The notes under the pieces: model-generated
The model's database searches: none
The model's input: only the letters and a program-made list of their open reading frames with translations
What the model was told of the DNA's origin: nothing
Position numbers and translations under genes: made by a program
Origin: Halobacteriales archaeon QS_4_70_19
Lineage (GTDB): Archaea; Halobacteriota; Halobacteria; Halobacteriales; Haloarculaceae
Assembly (NCBI GenBank): GCA_003020985.1
Contig: PXRM01000012.1
Location: forward strand, 1 to 64,000
Length of the DNA stretch: 64,000 bases
Reading direction: 5' to 3'
Shown here: one piece after another, positions 18,298-26,496 of the stretch
Layout: each line of letters opens with the position of its first letter
Numbering within the stretch: position 1 is the first letter of the stretch

Positions 18298-18420
18298 ACC
18301 AGCAAATATCCCACCTGCGGTATGGGAAGCCCCGCCGTCGTCGGGCGTAGCCCGACTGCTTGCGGGACGGAGTCCCGCTCCGTTCACCGCGGGGAGGATG
18401 TCACTACCGGTCCAGTCGGT
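18217..18420 (+). ncRNA. Candidate omega (reRNA) guide RNA of the tnpB element
   Basis: Within and after the tnpB 3' end lie: a hairpin GGCTGTG-TGG-CACAGCC (18217-18233); and an outer stem CCCCGC (18330-18335) with GCGGGG (18389-18394) enclosing two perfect 7-bp hairpins, GTCGGGC-GTA-GCCCGAC (18340-18356) and GCGGGAC-GGA-GTCCCGC (18362-18378). This cloverleaf-like scaffold sits where TnpB guide RNAs are made. The guide itself would be the bases right after the element end (from about 18403). The precise ends are not determinable from sequence. Confidence 0.5.
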
Positions 18421-19219
18421 CGCGGGCTGCCGCGACGGCCTCCCGGACTCGCTCGCGGACGGAGGGGTCGGCCCGTAGCTCCGCGGTCGCGGCGCGCCGC
18501 TCCAGCGTCCCCCGGACGAACGGCCGGACCGGGAACACACCGAGATGGAGGCGCTCGCTGTCGACGACGGCGAACGACTTGCGCTCGGTGAACAGCTCCC
18601 CCGTCTGCCGGGTGAGGTGGCACCCGCCGGCCAGCCGACGCCAGAGCGGCGCCAGGGCGCGCTGTGCGAACCGGCGCCATCCCGCCTCGGCGACGTGTTC
18701 GAGGTAGCGGAACTCCCCACCCGGTCGGAGGACCCGGGCCGCCTCGTCGAGTGCGGCGTCAGGGTCCGGAATGGTGCAGAACACCATCGATGCCACCACC
18801 ACGTCGAACGAGTCCTCCGGGAACGGAAGCGACTCCGCCCGCGCGTCGCTCACCGTCACGTCGAGGTCCCGTTCGCGCGCAGCGGCCACCGCCTGCTCGC
18901 GCATGTGCGGGTCCGGTTCGAGCAGCGTCACCGTGGCCTCCCCCGACCGGATGGCGTCCTCGTAGTAGGGCAGCATCGCGCCGGTCCCGGCGCCGAGGTC
19001 GAGGACGTCCCCGGAGAGGTCCCGAGCGAGGTACTCGCGGTGTGGGGGGAACAGCTTCTCCTCGGAGGCCCGCATCACCGGGTCGTACAGCCGCGCGAAC
19101 CAGGGATGGGACGGCTTCTCCGCCGCGTGGTCCTTCCCGCTCGCCGCAGGGGAGTGCTCTGCCGTGTCCGCCACCTCGCCGTCGTCGTCCCCCTCGTCGC
19201 TCGCGGTGACGGTTCCCAT
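18404..19219 (-). CDS. Class I SAM-dependent methyltransferase
   Basis: 271 residues, UbiE/Methyltransf_11 type. After a charged 45-residue leader comes WFARLYDPVMRASEEKLFPP. Motif I is VLDLGAGTGAMLPYYE, motif II is TLLEPDPHM, and later SFDVVVASMVFCTI and LRPGGEFRYLEHVAE. The acceptor is unknown; related haloarchaeal proteins are often called quinone or lipid methyltransferases, but that is not established here. The start is ATG 19219, divergent from purE. Its stop codon directly abuts the right end of the tnpB element, which has not destroyed the reading frame. Confidence 0.88.
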   Translation of the reverse strand: MGTVTASDEGDDDGEVADTAEHSPAASGKDHAAEKPSHPWFARLYDPVMRASEEKLFPPHREYLARDLSGDVLDLGAGTGAMLPYYEDAIRSGEATVTLLEPDPHMREQAVAAARERDLDVTVSDARAESLPFPEDSFDVVVASMVFCTIPDPDAALDEAARVLRPGGEFRYLEHVAEAGWRRFAQRALAPLWRRLAGGCHLTRQTGELFTERKSFAVVDSERLHLGVFPVRPFVRGTLERRAATAELRADPSVRERVREAVAAARDRLDR

Positions 19220-19342
19220 ACCACACACCGGGTCCGCCTGTGGTATATCTCCCGGGGCTGCTGTCGGACGCCTGTCAGTCGTCCAGCCGGCGCTGCGGCA
19301 CGGACCGCAAACGACAGGAGGGGCCCGCTCGCGGGACCGCGT

Positions 19343-19969
19343 ATGACGGGGACTCCCGACAGCGTCCAGTCGCTGATCGACGACCTCCACGCCGAGGCCG
19401 AGCGCGACCGGCCGGCCGAGGAGACGCCCGAGGTGGGGATCGTGATGGGGTCGGACTCGGACCTGGACGCGATGTACGGCGCCTACGAGGCACTGACCGA
19501 ACTCGGGTTCGCGGAGGTGACGGCCCGCGAGGACCCACCGGAGGCGCGCTACACCTTCGAGACGTACGTGGTGAGCGCCCATCGGACGCCCGAACTGATG
19601 TACGCCTACGCGGAGACGGCCGAGGCGCGAGGGTTGGATGTCGTCATCGCGGGGGCCGGCGGGAAGAGCGCCGACCTGCCGAACATGACCGCGAGTATCG
19701 CCTACCCGTTGCCCGTCATCGGCGTGCCGGTGCAGGAGAAGTCGGTGAGCAGCGTACTGGGGATGCCGACCGGGGCACCCATCGTCGCGGCCGACGCCGG
19801 CAAGTCGTTCAACGCGGCGCTGTCGGCGGTCCAGATGCTGGCCCGGGAACACGACGACCTGCGCGAGCGCCTCGTCGGCTACCACGAGTCGCTCCAGGCC
19901 GGCGTGGGTGAGGTCTCCCGGGACCTCAACGAGACCGGCACGGCGACGTTCCGGGCCGAGCGGGAGTGA
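19343..19969 (+). CDS. purE: 5-(carboxyamino)imidazole ribonucleotide mutase
   Basis: Purine synthesis step converting N5-CAIR to CAIR. 208 residues, with the PurE core VGIVMGSDSDLDAM, VVSAHRTPELMYAYAETA, IAGAGGKSADLPNM and GVPVQEK. The usual partner purK is not next to it in this window. The start is ATG 19343, in a divergent arrangement with the methyltransferase gene. Confidence 0.95.
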   Translation: MTGTPDSVQSLIDDLHAEAERDRPAEETPEVGIVMGSDSDLDAMYGAYEALTELGFAEVTAREDPPEARYTFETYVVSAHRTPELMYAYAETAEARGLDVVIAGAGGKSADLPNMTASIAYPLPVIGVPVQEKSVSSVLGMPTGAPIVAADAGKSFNAALSAVQMLAREHDDLRERLVGYHESLQAGVGEVSRDLNETGTATFRAERE

Positions 19970-20083
19970 GCCGGGCGTTCCCGCCTCGCGGTACCGGCTG
20001 AATCGCTGATTGGTGGCCTGAGGGCGTAATTCCGCCGAAGGCGACGTTATCAACTCTTATGTACGGGGCATCCATAGCCGCCA

Positions 20084-20500
20084 ATGATAGTCGTGAGTAA
20101 TCCATGGATCGCTATCGGGGCGCTGGCGGTTGTGGGGGTGGCGATACCCCTGACGATGATCGCCGTCTCCGCGCTTCTCCGTCCGAGCGTGCCCGAGCAA
20201 GGGAAACGCGCCGTCTACGAGTCCGGCGAGGTCCCGACGGGCGACACGCGTATCCGGTTCAACATCCAGTACTACATGGTGGCGCTGTTGTTCGTCGTCT
20301 TCGACATCGAGACCGTCCTCGTCTTCCCGTGGACGGTCATCTACCGGGATGCCGTCGCCCAGTTCGGGATGGGGCAGGTGCTGCTCCCCATGCTGCTGTT
20401 CATCGGCGTCCTGATCGTCGGACTCGCGTGGGCGTGGCGCAACGGTGCCGTCCGCTGGGTCACGACCCCGCGGGCCGAGACCGGCCAATCCGCTGATTAA
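20084..20500 (+). CDS. nuoA: Complex I subunit A
   Basis: 138 residues with three membrane helices (about 5-28, 62-82, 98-118). The conserved loop KRAVYESGEVPTGDTRIRFN precedes YYMVALLFVVFDIETVLVFPW, the NuoA hallmark with Glu in the helix. First gene of the complex I cluster. A likely TATA-type element is in TTATCAACTCTTATG about 30 nt upstream. Confidence 0.95.
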   Translation: MIVVSNPWIAIGALAVVGVAIPLTMIAVSALLRPSVPEQGKRAVYESGEVPTGDTRIRFNIQYYMVALLFVVFDIETVLVFPWTVIYRDAVAQFGMGQVLLPMLLFIGVLIVGLAWAWRNGAVRWVTTPRAETGQSAD

Positions 20501-20502
20501 CT

Positions 20503-21186
20503 ATGAGTTCCGACAACACAACACCGACGGAATCGACCCAGGATGCCCGGATGGGCGAGGGTGTCGACTCCCGCTTCAACTCGAAGCTCCGCGAGGCGTT
20601 CGGGTCCACCCCGTTCATCCTCACCAAGTTCGACAAGTTCATGAACTGGGTCCGGGGGTCCTCGATGTTCATGCTGCAGTTCGGGATCGCCTGCTGCAGC
20701 ATCGAGATGATGCACACCTACGCGGTCAAGCACGACCTCGACCGCTTCGGCGCCGGCGTCCCGCGCGCCTCGCCGCGACAGGCGGACGTCATCATCGTCC
20801 CCGGGACGATCGTCTCGAAGTTCACCCCGCGCATGAAGCGGGTCTACGACCAGATGCCCGAGCCGAAGTTCGTCGTGGGGATGGGCTCGTGCACCATCAG
20901 CGGCGGCCCGTTCCAGGAGGGCTACAACGTCATCAAGGGTGCCGAGGAGGCCATCCCGGTGGACATCCACGTCCCGGGCTGCCCGCCCCGCCCCGAGGCG
21001 CTGGTCTACGGCGTCGCCAAACTGCAGGAGCGCATCGCCAATGGCGAGAGCGCCCCCGTCACCGTGAAGCCGTACGAACTCGAGCAGTTCGGCGACCTCG
21101 ACCGGGACGAACTCGTACAGCACCTCGCCGACCGGATCGACGAGGACGACCTCGTCATGCGGTACAACTGGGCTGATTCGCCATGA
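20503..21186 (+). CDS. nuoB: Complex I subunit B, carries iron-sulfur cluster N2
   Basis: 227 residues. The four cluster N2 cysteines are the pair in QFGIACCSIEMM, the one in VGMGSCTISGGPF and the one in HVPGCPPRPEAL. N- and C-terminal acidic extensions are halophilic additions. It starts 2 nt after nuoA and overlaps nuoC-D by 4 nt (ATGA). Peripheral arm; passes electrons to the quinone. Confidence 0.95.
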   Translation: MSSDNTTPTESTQDARMGEGVDSRFNSKLREAFGSTPFILTKFDKFMNWVRGSSMFMLQFGIACCSIEMMHTYAVKHDLDRFGAGVPRASPRQADVIIVPGTIVSKFTPRMKRVYDQMPEPKFVVGMGSCTISGGPFQEGYNVIKGAEEAIPVDIHVPGCPPRPEALVYGVAKLQERIANGESAPVTVKPYELEQFGDLDRDELVQHLADRIDEDDLVMRYNWADSP

Positions 21187-22871
21187 GCCTCGAAGACCCG
21201 ACCAGCCCCGAGGCGGACCCGGAGCCGGTGGGCGTCACCGAGGACGGCCTCGACTACGACGCGCTGGAGGACCTGCTGGGCGACCTCGCCATCGGCCGCG
21301 AGTCCCACATCAACGCCGAGGCGTTCGTGGTCCGGCCGGGCGACGTCGAGGAGGCACTCGTCACCCTCCGCGACGAGGCCGGCTTCGACCACTGTTCCTG
21401 CCTGACGGCCCAGGAGTACGAGGACCGCTTCGAGTCCATCTACCACCTCCGGAAGTACGACGAGCCGACCCAGGAGGTCGGTGTCGTGGTGCCCGCCGCA
21501 CGCGAGAACCCTGTCAGCCAGTCCGCCAACGGCGCCTTCCGAACCGCCGACTGGCACGAGCGTGAAGCCTACGACCTCGTCGGCGTCGAGTACGAGGACC
21601 ACCCGGACCTCCGCCGCATCCTGCTGCCCGAGACCTGGCAGGGCCATCCGCTCCGCCAGGACTACGACCAGGAGCAGCCCCAGGTCGTCCCGCTGCGCGA
21701 GCACGCCAACCCGCTCAAGGACGACCACCGCGGCATCGACAACTCGGACACGATGTTCCTCAACATCGGCCCGCACCACCCCGCCACGCACGGCGTCCTC
21801 CACCTGAAGGCCGTGCTCGACGGTGAGGTGGTGGCAGACGTGGACCCGGACATCGGCTATCTCCACCGCTGCGAGGAGCAGCTGTGCCAGCAGGGGAACT
21901 ACCGGCACCAGATCATGCCGTACCCCGACCGCTGGGACTACATCTCGGCCGGCATCCTCAACGAGTGGTGTTACGCCCGGGCGGCCGAGGACCTCGCCGA
22001 CCTCGAGGTCCCGGAGTACGCGCAGGTCCTCCGCACGATGAGTGCGGAGATGTGCCGCATCGCGGCCCACATGCTCGCCGCCGGGACGTTCGCGCTGGAC
22101 GTCTACGGCGACTTCACGGCCATCTTCATGTACGCGATGCAGGACCGCGAGAAAATGATGAACCTGCTGGAGGACCTGACGGGCCAGCGCCTGATGTTCA
22201 ACTACCTCCGGCTGGGCGGGGTCGCCTGGGACCTCCCGGAGCCCCGCGAGGAGTTCTTCGAGAAGACCCGCGACCTGCTCGACGACCTGCCCGAGCGCCT
22301 CGAGGAGTACCACAACCTCATCACCTCGAACGAGATCTTCCAGATGCGGTGTATCGACACCGGCGTCCTCGAGCCGGAGGCGGCGAAGTCCTACGGCGCG
22401 ACCGGGCCGGTCGCCCGGGGCTCGGGCATCGACTACGACCTCCGGCGCGACGACCCGTACGGCTACTACCCGGAACTCGACTGGGACGTGATCACGGAGG
22501 ACGGCTGCGACAACTACGCACGCGTCCTCGTGCGGCTCCAGGAGGTCGAGGAGTCCGCGAAGATCATCAAGCAGTGCGTCGACCTGCTCGAGGACTGGCC
22601 CGAGGAGGAGCGCACCATCCAGTCCAACGTCCCGCGGACCCTCAAGCCCGAGCCGGACACGGAGATCTACCGGACGGTCGAGGCCGCGAAGGGCGAACTC
22701 GGCATCTACATCCGCAGTGACGGGACCAGCAAGCCCGCCCGGTTCAAGATCCGGTCGCCCTGCTTCTCGAACCTGCAGACGCTGCCGGAGATGAGCGAGG
22801 GCGAGTACATCCCCGACCTCATCGCGTCGCTGGGCTCGCTGGACATCGTCCTCGGGGAGGTGGACCGGTGA
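21183..22871 (+). CDS. nuoCD: Fused complex I subunits C and D
   Basis: 562 residues. The NuoC (30-kDa) part is about 1-165, with NGAFRTADWHEREAYDLVGV. The NuoD (49-kDa) part is about 185-562, with NIGPHHPATHGVLHLKAVLD, IGYLHRCEEQL and the end LIASLGSLDIVLGEVDR. NuoD forms the quinone site with NuoB. C-D fusion is usual in haloarchaea. It overlaps nuoH by 4 nt (ATGA style, GTG start), so translation is coupled. Confidence 0.95.
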   Translation: MSLEDPTSPEADPEPVGVTEDGLDYDALEDLLGDLAIGRESHINAEAFVVRPGDVEEALVTLRDEAGFDHCSCLTAQEYEDRFESIYHLRKYDEPTQEVGVVVPAARENPVSQSANGAFRTADWHEREAYDLVGVEYEDHPDLRRILLPETWQGHPLRQDYDQEQPQVVPLREHANPLKDDHRGIDNSDTMFLNIGPHHPATHGVLHLKAVLDGEVVADVDPDIGYLHRCEEQLCQQGNYRHQIMPYPDRWDYISAGILNEWCYARAAEDLADLEVPEYAQVLRTMSAEMCRIAAHMLAAGTFALDVYGDFTAIFMYAMQDREKMMNLLEDLTGQRLMFNYLRLGGVAWDLPEPREEFFEKTRDLLDDLPERLEEYHNLITSNEIFQMRCIDTGVLEPEAAKSYGATGPVARGSGIDYDLRRDDPYGYYPELDWDVITEDGCDNYARVLVRLQEVEESAKIIKQCVDLLEDWPEEERTIQSNVPRTLKPEPDTEIYRTVEAAKGELGIYIRSDGTSKPARFKIRSPCFSNLQTLPEMSEGEYIPDLIASLGSLDIVLGEVDR

Positions 22872-23947
22872 GCGCCTCGCTGCCCACGGTCACACTCCAG
22901 AGCGGGACTCCCCTCCCGGACAGCATCCGCAGCCTGCTCGGCCTCCCGGACGGACCGGTGTTCGAGTTCATCGCCGCCGTCATCGCGTCGTCGGTCATCG
23001 CGGCGGCGCTGCTCGGCCTCGTGGCCGTTTCCGGTATCTGGGGCAAGCGGAAGATCACGGCCGCGTTCACCGACCGCATCGCCGTCAACCGGCACGGCCC
23101 GTTCGGTCTGCTCATCATCGTGGCCGACGCCGTCCGGCTGCTGTCGAAGGAGCTCATCGTCCCGGACGGCGTCGATCGCCCGGCCTGGGACATCGCGCCC
23201 ATCGTCATGGCCGGTTCGGCGCTGCTCGGCTTCGCGGTCATCCCGATGGGGAACGGCCTGCAGATCGCCGACCCCGAGGTCGGCCTCGCCTACGTGTTCG
23301 CGGTCGCCTCCATCGCCAGCGTCGGGCTGGTGATGGCCGGGTACTCGTCGAACAACAAGTACTCGCTGCTGGGCGGGCTCCGTGCGGTCGCGCAGAACCT
23401 CGCCTACGAGATCCCGCTCATCATCACGGCTGCGTCGGTGGTCATCTTCGCCGGCACGCTCCGGATGAGCGGCATCGTCGGGGCGCAGGCCGAGACGCTC
23501 GTCTCCGTCGCCGGCATCGGCATCCCCTCCTGGTACGCCTTCGTCAACCCGTTCGCGTTCGTGCTGTTCATGGCCGCGAACCTGGCGGAGGTCGGCCGGA
23601 ACCCGTTCGACATCCCGGAGGCGCCGACGGAGATCGTCGCCGGGTGGCAGACGGAGTACTCCTCCGTGTACTTCGTGCTCTGCTACCTCTCGGAGTTCAT
23701 CCACATCTTCCTCGGCGGCGCCATCATCGCCACCGTCTTCCTCGGCGGCCCGGCCGGCCCGGTGCTCCCGGGCGTGGTCTGGTTCGTCATCAAGATGGTG
23801 GCGGTCTACCTGTTCACCCAGTGGGCCCGGTCGGCGGTGCCCCGGGTGCGGATCGACCAGCTGATCGAGATCGGCTGGAAGGGCATGCTGGTCCTGTCGT
23901 TCGCTAACCTCGTCCTCACGGCCGTCATCGTGGGACTCACCGTCTAA
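22868..23947 (+). CDS. nuoH: Complex I subunit H
   Basis: 359 residues with about eight helices. The conserved quinone-chamber loop reads EVGRNPFDIPEAPTEIVAGW, followed by EYSSVYF. WGKRKITAAFTDRIAVNRHG is the N-terminal signature. The GTG start overlaps the nuoC-D stop. It links the quinone site to the proton channels. Confidence 0.95.
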   Translation: MSASLPTVTLQSGTPLPDSIRSLLGLPDGPVFEFIAAVIASSVIAAALLGLVAVSGIWGKRKITAAFTDRIAVNRHGPFGLLIIVADAVRLLSKELIVPDGVDRPAWDIAPIVMAGSALLGFAVIPMGNGLQIADPEVGLAYVFAVASIASVGLVMAGYSSNNKYSLLGGLRAVAQNLAYEIPLIITAASVVIFAGTLRMSGIVGAQAETLVSVAGIGIPSWYAFVNPFAFVLFMAANLAEVGRNPFDIPEAPTEIVAGWQTEYSSVYFVLCYLSEFIHIFLGGAIIATVFLGGPAGPVLPGVVWFVIKMVAVYLFTQWARSAVPRVRIDQLIEIGWKGMLVLSFANLVLTAVIVGLTV

Positions 23948-23952
23948 GAACA

Positions 23953-24414
23953 ATGATCGGCGTCCTCAAATCCATGGCCACGACGATGAAGCACGCGCTC
24001 GACGGGGAGACGTTCACCGTCGAGTACCCCGAAGAGACACCCGAGGTGTCGCCGCGCTTCCGCGGCGTCCACAAGTTCTCGCAGGAGCGGTGCATCTGGT
24101 GCCGCCAGTGCGAGAACGTCTGTCCGAACGACACCATCCAGATCGTCACGGACGAGCAGCGCAACGGCGAGCAGTACAACCTCCACATCGGGCAGTGCAT
24201 CTACTGCCGGCTCTGCGAGGAGGTCTGCCCCGTCGACGCCATCCTGCTCACCCAGAACTTCGAGTTCACGGGCGACACCAAGGACGACCTCGCCTACTCG
24301 ATGGAGGAGCTGAAGAACGTCCCCTGGTACAAGGACATCGACCCGCTCGCCTCGCGCGAACCGGACCGCGGCGGCTGGATCGGCGAAGGCGAGGGTGAAG
24401 TGGACTACCAATAG
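23953..24414 (+). CDS. nuoI: Complex I subunit I, two 4Fe-4S clusters
   Basis: 153 residues. Two ferredoxin motifs, CIWCRQCENVCP and CIYCRLCEEVCP, bind clusters N6a and N6b. Standard length. It is the last gene of the first nuo block: a T-run follows the stop codon and the rest of the cluster resumes only at 27513. Confidence 0.95.
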   Translation: MIGVLKSMATTMKHALDGETFTVEYPEETPEVSPRFRGVHKFSQERCIWCRQCENVCPNDTIQIVTDEQRNGEQYNLHIGQCIYCRLCEEVCPVDAILLTQNFEFTGDTKDDLAYSMEELKNVPWYKDIDPLASREPDRGGWIGEGEGEVDYQ

Positions 24415-24420
24415 AGCCGA

Positions 24421-24430
24421 GCTTTTTTGA
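24421..24430 (+). terminator. T-run terminator after nuoI
   Basis: Six T residues (24423-24428) begin 8 nt after the nuoI stop codon, the kind of U-tract that ends archaeal transcripts. It implies that nuoJ-N needs its own promoter. Confidence 0.5.
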
Positions 24431-24967
24431 CGCCTCGGGGTTCCTCGCGCTCGCCGGAGGCGAGCGCTGCGGTACCCACTCGGCGCAAAAAACGTCCAGA
24501 AAAATGCCGGCCTCCGTTCGCTCCGCTCACTCCGGCCGGTGAAACCGCGCCTGCGGCGCGGTACGCAGTACCACCACGGAGCCGGGGCGCAGCACTCTCC
24601 ACTTGCGGCCCTGTTTTCTAATGAATTCTGCATATATTGCTAATATACCGAACACACGTAGGATATCTGCGCAGGATGAGGGAGTGGGTGGACTCTTTGG
24701 CGGGCACGTGTGTTCGACGGGTGGCCGGGTGGTACCAGCACCGATGCGGTGGGGAGAATAGCGCGTCCGACCCCGGTGAGACACCCTTCGAACGCGCCTG
24801 GGCGTCGTCGCCACTCTCGGGCGTGAGTTCCGAGCCGCTGGTCATCGATGGGGAATCGTGTTTCGAACCCGACAATGCACCAGCGTTCCGTGGCGATCGA
24901 CTGGCGACGCTCAATGGCGCACCCTGGCGGCCGATATCTTTTGTACGAGAACGACGAACCTGGCCAT
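24431..24967. other. Hairpin-rich gene-free region between nuoI and the DUF433 gene
   Basis: No convincing gene. It contains perfect short hairpins: GCGCTCGCC-GGA-GGCGAGCGC (24447-24467) and CCGCGCC-TGC-GGCGCGG (24545-24561). A longer CCGGCC...GGCCGG pairing lies between them, as does an A-run (AAAAAA near 24486). An AT-rich tract (about 24615-24665, AATTCTGCATATATTGC) is promoter-like. It may be a 3'-UTR or a small structured RNA; nothing recognised. Confidence 0.4.
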
Positions 24968-25237
24968 ATGCCCGTCGTGAAAACGGACGACGTACTCGGT
25001 GGTGATCCCCGGCTGGAGGGCCGCCGGGTTTCCGTGTTGCACGTCGCGGAACTCGTCCGCACCGGATACTCCCCGGCGTACGTAGCAGACCAGTTTGCCC
25101 TCTCGCTTGCGGAGGTCCACGAGGCGATGGCGTACTACTACGACAACCCCGACGAGATGGACGCGTTACGGGAGCGGGACGCGGAAGTGGAGGAGGAACT
25201 CCGCGACCGGTCGAACGCGCCGACGAAACCCGCCTGA
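24968..25237 (+). CDS. DUF433-family protein, probable antitoxin
   Basis: 89 residues with the DUF433 HTH pattern: VLGGDPRLEGRRVSVLHVAE, GYSPAYVADQFALSLAEVHE, AMAYYYDNPDEM. DUF433 proteins are usually encoded directly before DUF5615 PIN-like toxins, as here. ATG 24968 is chosen since the conserved part begins PVVKTDDVL. The toxin reading frame follows in the same frame right after the TGA. Confidence 0.85.
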   Translation: MPVVKTDDVLGGDPRLEGRRVSVLHVAELVRTGYSPAYVADQFALSLAEVHEAMAYYYDNPDEMDALRERDAEVEEELRDRSNAPTKPA

Positions 25238-25640
25238 ACGGGCCGGCTTCGGTTCCTCGCCGACGAGCACGTCCCGAGCGTCTTCGTCTCGTCGCTTCGC
25301 TCGAACGGCTTCGAGGTGGCAACAGCACAGGAGATGTACGGACAAGGGGCGGCGGATGAGGACATCATGGCGGACTGCGCCGACAGCGGGTACGTCGCCC
25401 TGACGCACGACCGGGACTTCGTTCGACTGGCAGACGAGCGAGACCACGCCGGGGTACTGGTCTACGACAGTCCGCTGGTTCTCATCGAGGACCCGCTGGC
25501 GGCAACCGAGGCCGTTGTCAGGATCGACGACTACTACGACCACGATGAGTTCGAAGGAGTCGTCGAGCGGCTCGACGGGTGGTATTGGCCTGCTGCGAGA
25601 CGTGCTGCTGCGGGATTCGCCGGACGAGCATTCGGTGAGG
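25238..25640 (+). pseudogene. DUF5615 PIN-like toxin reading frame without proper start or stop
   Basis: Directly after the antitoxin TGA, in the same frame, sequence reads RFLADEHVPSVFVSSLRSNG (toxin N-terminus with acidic active-site pair), then DEDIMADCADSGYVALTHDR, DFVRLADE, and DDYYDHDEFEGVVERLDGW. There is no ATG, GTG or TTG between the TGA and RFLADEH: the codon where Met is expected is CTT. The first GTG (25316) would remove the conserved start. The frame also has no stop after LDGW and runs antisense into the methyltransferase gene. Most likely an inactivated toxin; readthrough of the TGA is an alternative. Confidence 0.65.
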
Positions 25641-25657
25641 GAGGCGGCCGTCGGGTC

Positions 25658-26323
25658 TCAGGCCCGCTCGAACACCAGCACGTAGCTGTGGTCGTAGCCG
25701 TAACCGTACACGCCGTCTCCGGCATCGTCACCGTTCTCCCACGAGACGACCTGCTCGCCGGCGAACCGGAAGTCCGGCAGGTCACGCAGCGTCCGAGCGA
25801 GGTCCCACGCGAAGGTCGTCGTCCGGCCGTCGTGTTTCAAATTCGCCACCTCGACGACGAATGTGCCGTCGCGGTGAACCCGCGAGCCGAGGCTCGCGAA
25901 CACGTCCCGGAGGTCGCACAGGTACGTCTCGTAGTCGCTCTCGCCCTCGTAGTTCCGCAGGGGGTTCCGGGTGTCGGACTCGTGCATGTACGGCGGCGAG
26001 GTCAGAACACAGTCCAGCGTCGGAATCCGGTCGGGGATGTCGGCGGCCGTCCCGTGATGGAGCCGGGCGGGGTTCGCGAGGCGGTCGTGGGCGTAGGCCG
26101 CACGGTCGGAGTCGTACTCGATGCCCCAGGCCTTACGGTCGAGTCGCTCCGCGACCGTGAGTGTGGTCCCGAAGCCGGCGAAGGGGTCGAGTATCCGGTC
26201 GCCGTGCTCGGTGTACTCGGTGACGAGCCGCCGGACGAGCGCCGGCGGCATCCGGTCGCCGCCGTCGAACGACTCGGGAAGGGGGGTCAGATGGTCGTAC
26301 GCCAAGTGGAGGGTCGTTCGCAC
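25658..26323 (-). CDS. Site-specific DNA methyltransferase (N4-cytosine/N6-adenine type)
   Basis: 221 residues. The AdoMet-binding motif DPFAGFGTTLTVAERL and the catalytic motif LTSPPYMHESD are clear. The TSPPY form suits beta-class N4-cytosine or N6-adenine methylases. The order is catalytic motif after AdoMet motif. No restriction endonuclease is adjacent, so it is an orphan enzyme. GTG 26323 is preferred to ATG 26359 because conserved RTTLHLAYDHLTPLP starts there and the extra residues are Arg-rich. It lies inside the interval that interrupts the nuo cluster. Confidence 0.82.
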   Translation of the reverse strand: MRTTLHLAYDHLTPLPESFDGGDRMPPALVRRLVTEYTEHGDRILDPFAGFGTTLTVAERLDRKAWGIEYDSDRAAYAHDRLANPARLHHGTAADIPDRIPTLDCVLTSPPYMHESDTRNPLRNYEGESDYETYLCDLRDVFASLGSRVHRDGTFVVEVANLKHDGRTTTFAWDLARTLRDLPDFRFAGEQVVSWENGDDAGDGVYGYGYDHSYVLVFERA

Positions 26324-26461
26324 GCGTAACCGGTGGCGGCGCCGCCGGCATGATTCCACCGGCGGCCGGCCTGCGGGTGCCGGGATGGCGGTTCCGTGGA
26401 GGCGGAGAATCTAGCGGGTTCCCGGTTCGTCGGAGGTATCATTACCGCTTCGCCGACTCCT

Positions 26462-26470
26462 AGTTATTAG
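26462..26470 (+). promoter_or_regulatory. hop: TATA-like element of hop
   Basis: AGTTATTAG stands about 30 nt before ATG 26497, the distance expected for leaderless haloarchaeal transcripts. It favours 26497 over the in-frame ATG at 26479, which would lie upstream of the start site. Confidence 0.45.
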
Positions 26471-26496
26471 TCCTCCGGATGCGTCGGGAACCCCGC

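Larger units (their letters stand above)
16929..18402 (+). mobile_element. IS1341-type (IS200/IS605 family) element carrying only tnpB
   Basis: A tnpB-only unit between the reductase-like gene and the methyltransferase gene. The left side carries a hairpin at 16929-16948. The right side carries the cloverleaf-like fold at 18329-18394 and seems to end near 18402, touching the stop codon of the methyltransferase gene. No tnpA is present, so it cannot move by itself. Codon use in tnpB is less GC-rich than in the surroundings, consistent with transfer. The exact ends are inferred from the hairpins, not from target duplication. Confidence 0.65.

Noticed and set aside
18329-18394. tRNA gene at the cloverleaf-like fold
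   Set aside because: The stems have 3-nt loops and there is no anticodon loop, T-loop sequence or CCA-type acceptor. Position after tnpB fits a guide RNA better.
24447-24561. Possible CRISPR-like or tRNA-like array from regular hairpins
   Set aside because: There are no direct repeats with equal spacers, no cas genes nearby, and no T-loop GGTTCRA or acceptor pairing. They remain simple hairpins.
25238-26329. Long protein continuing from the DUF5615 sequence through the methyltransferase region
   Set aside because: After about 25640 the frame is antisense to a clear methyltransferase and loses all similarity to the toxin family.
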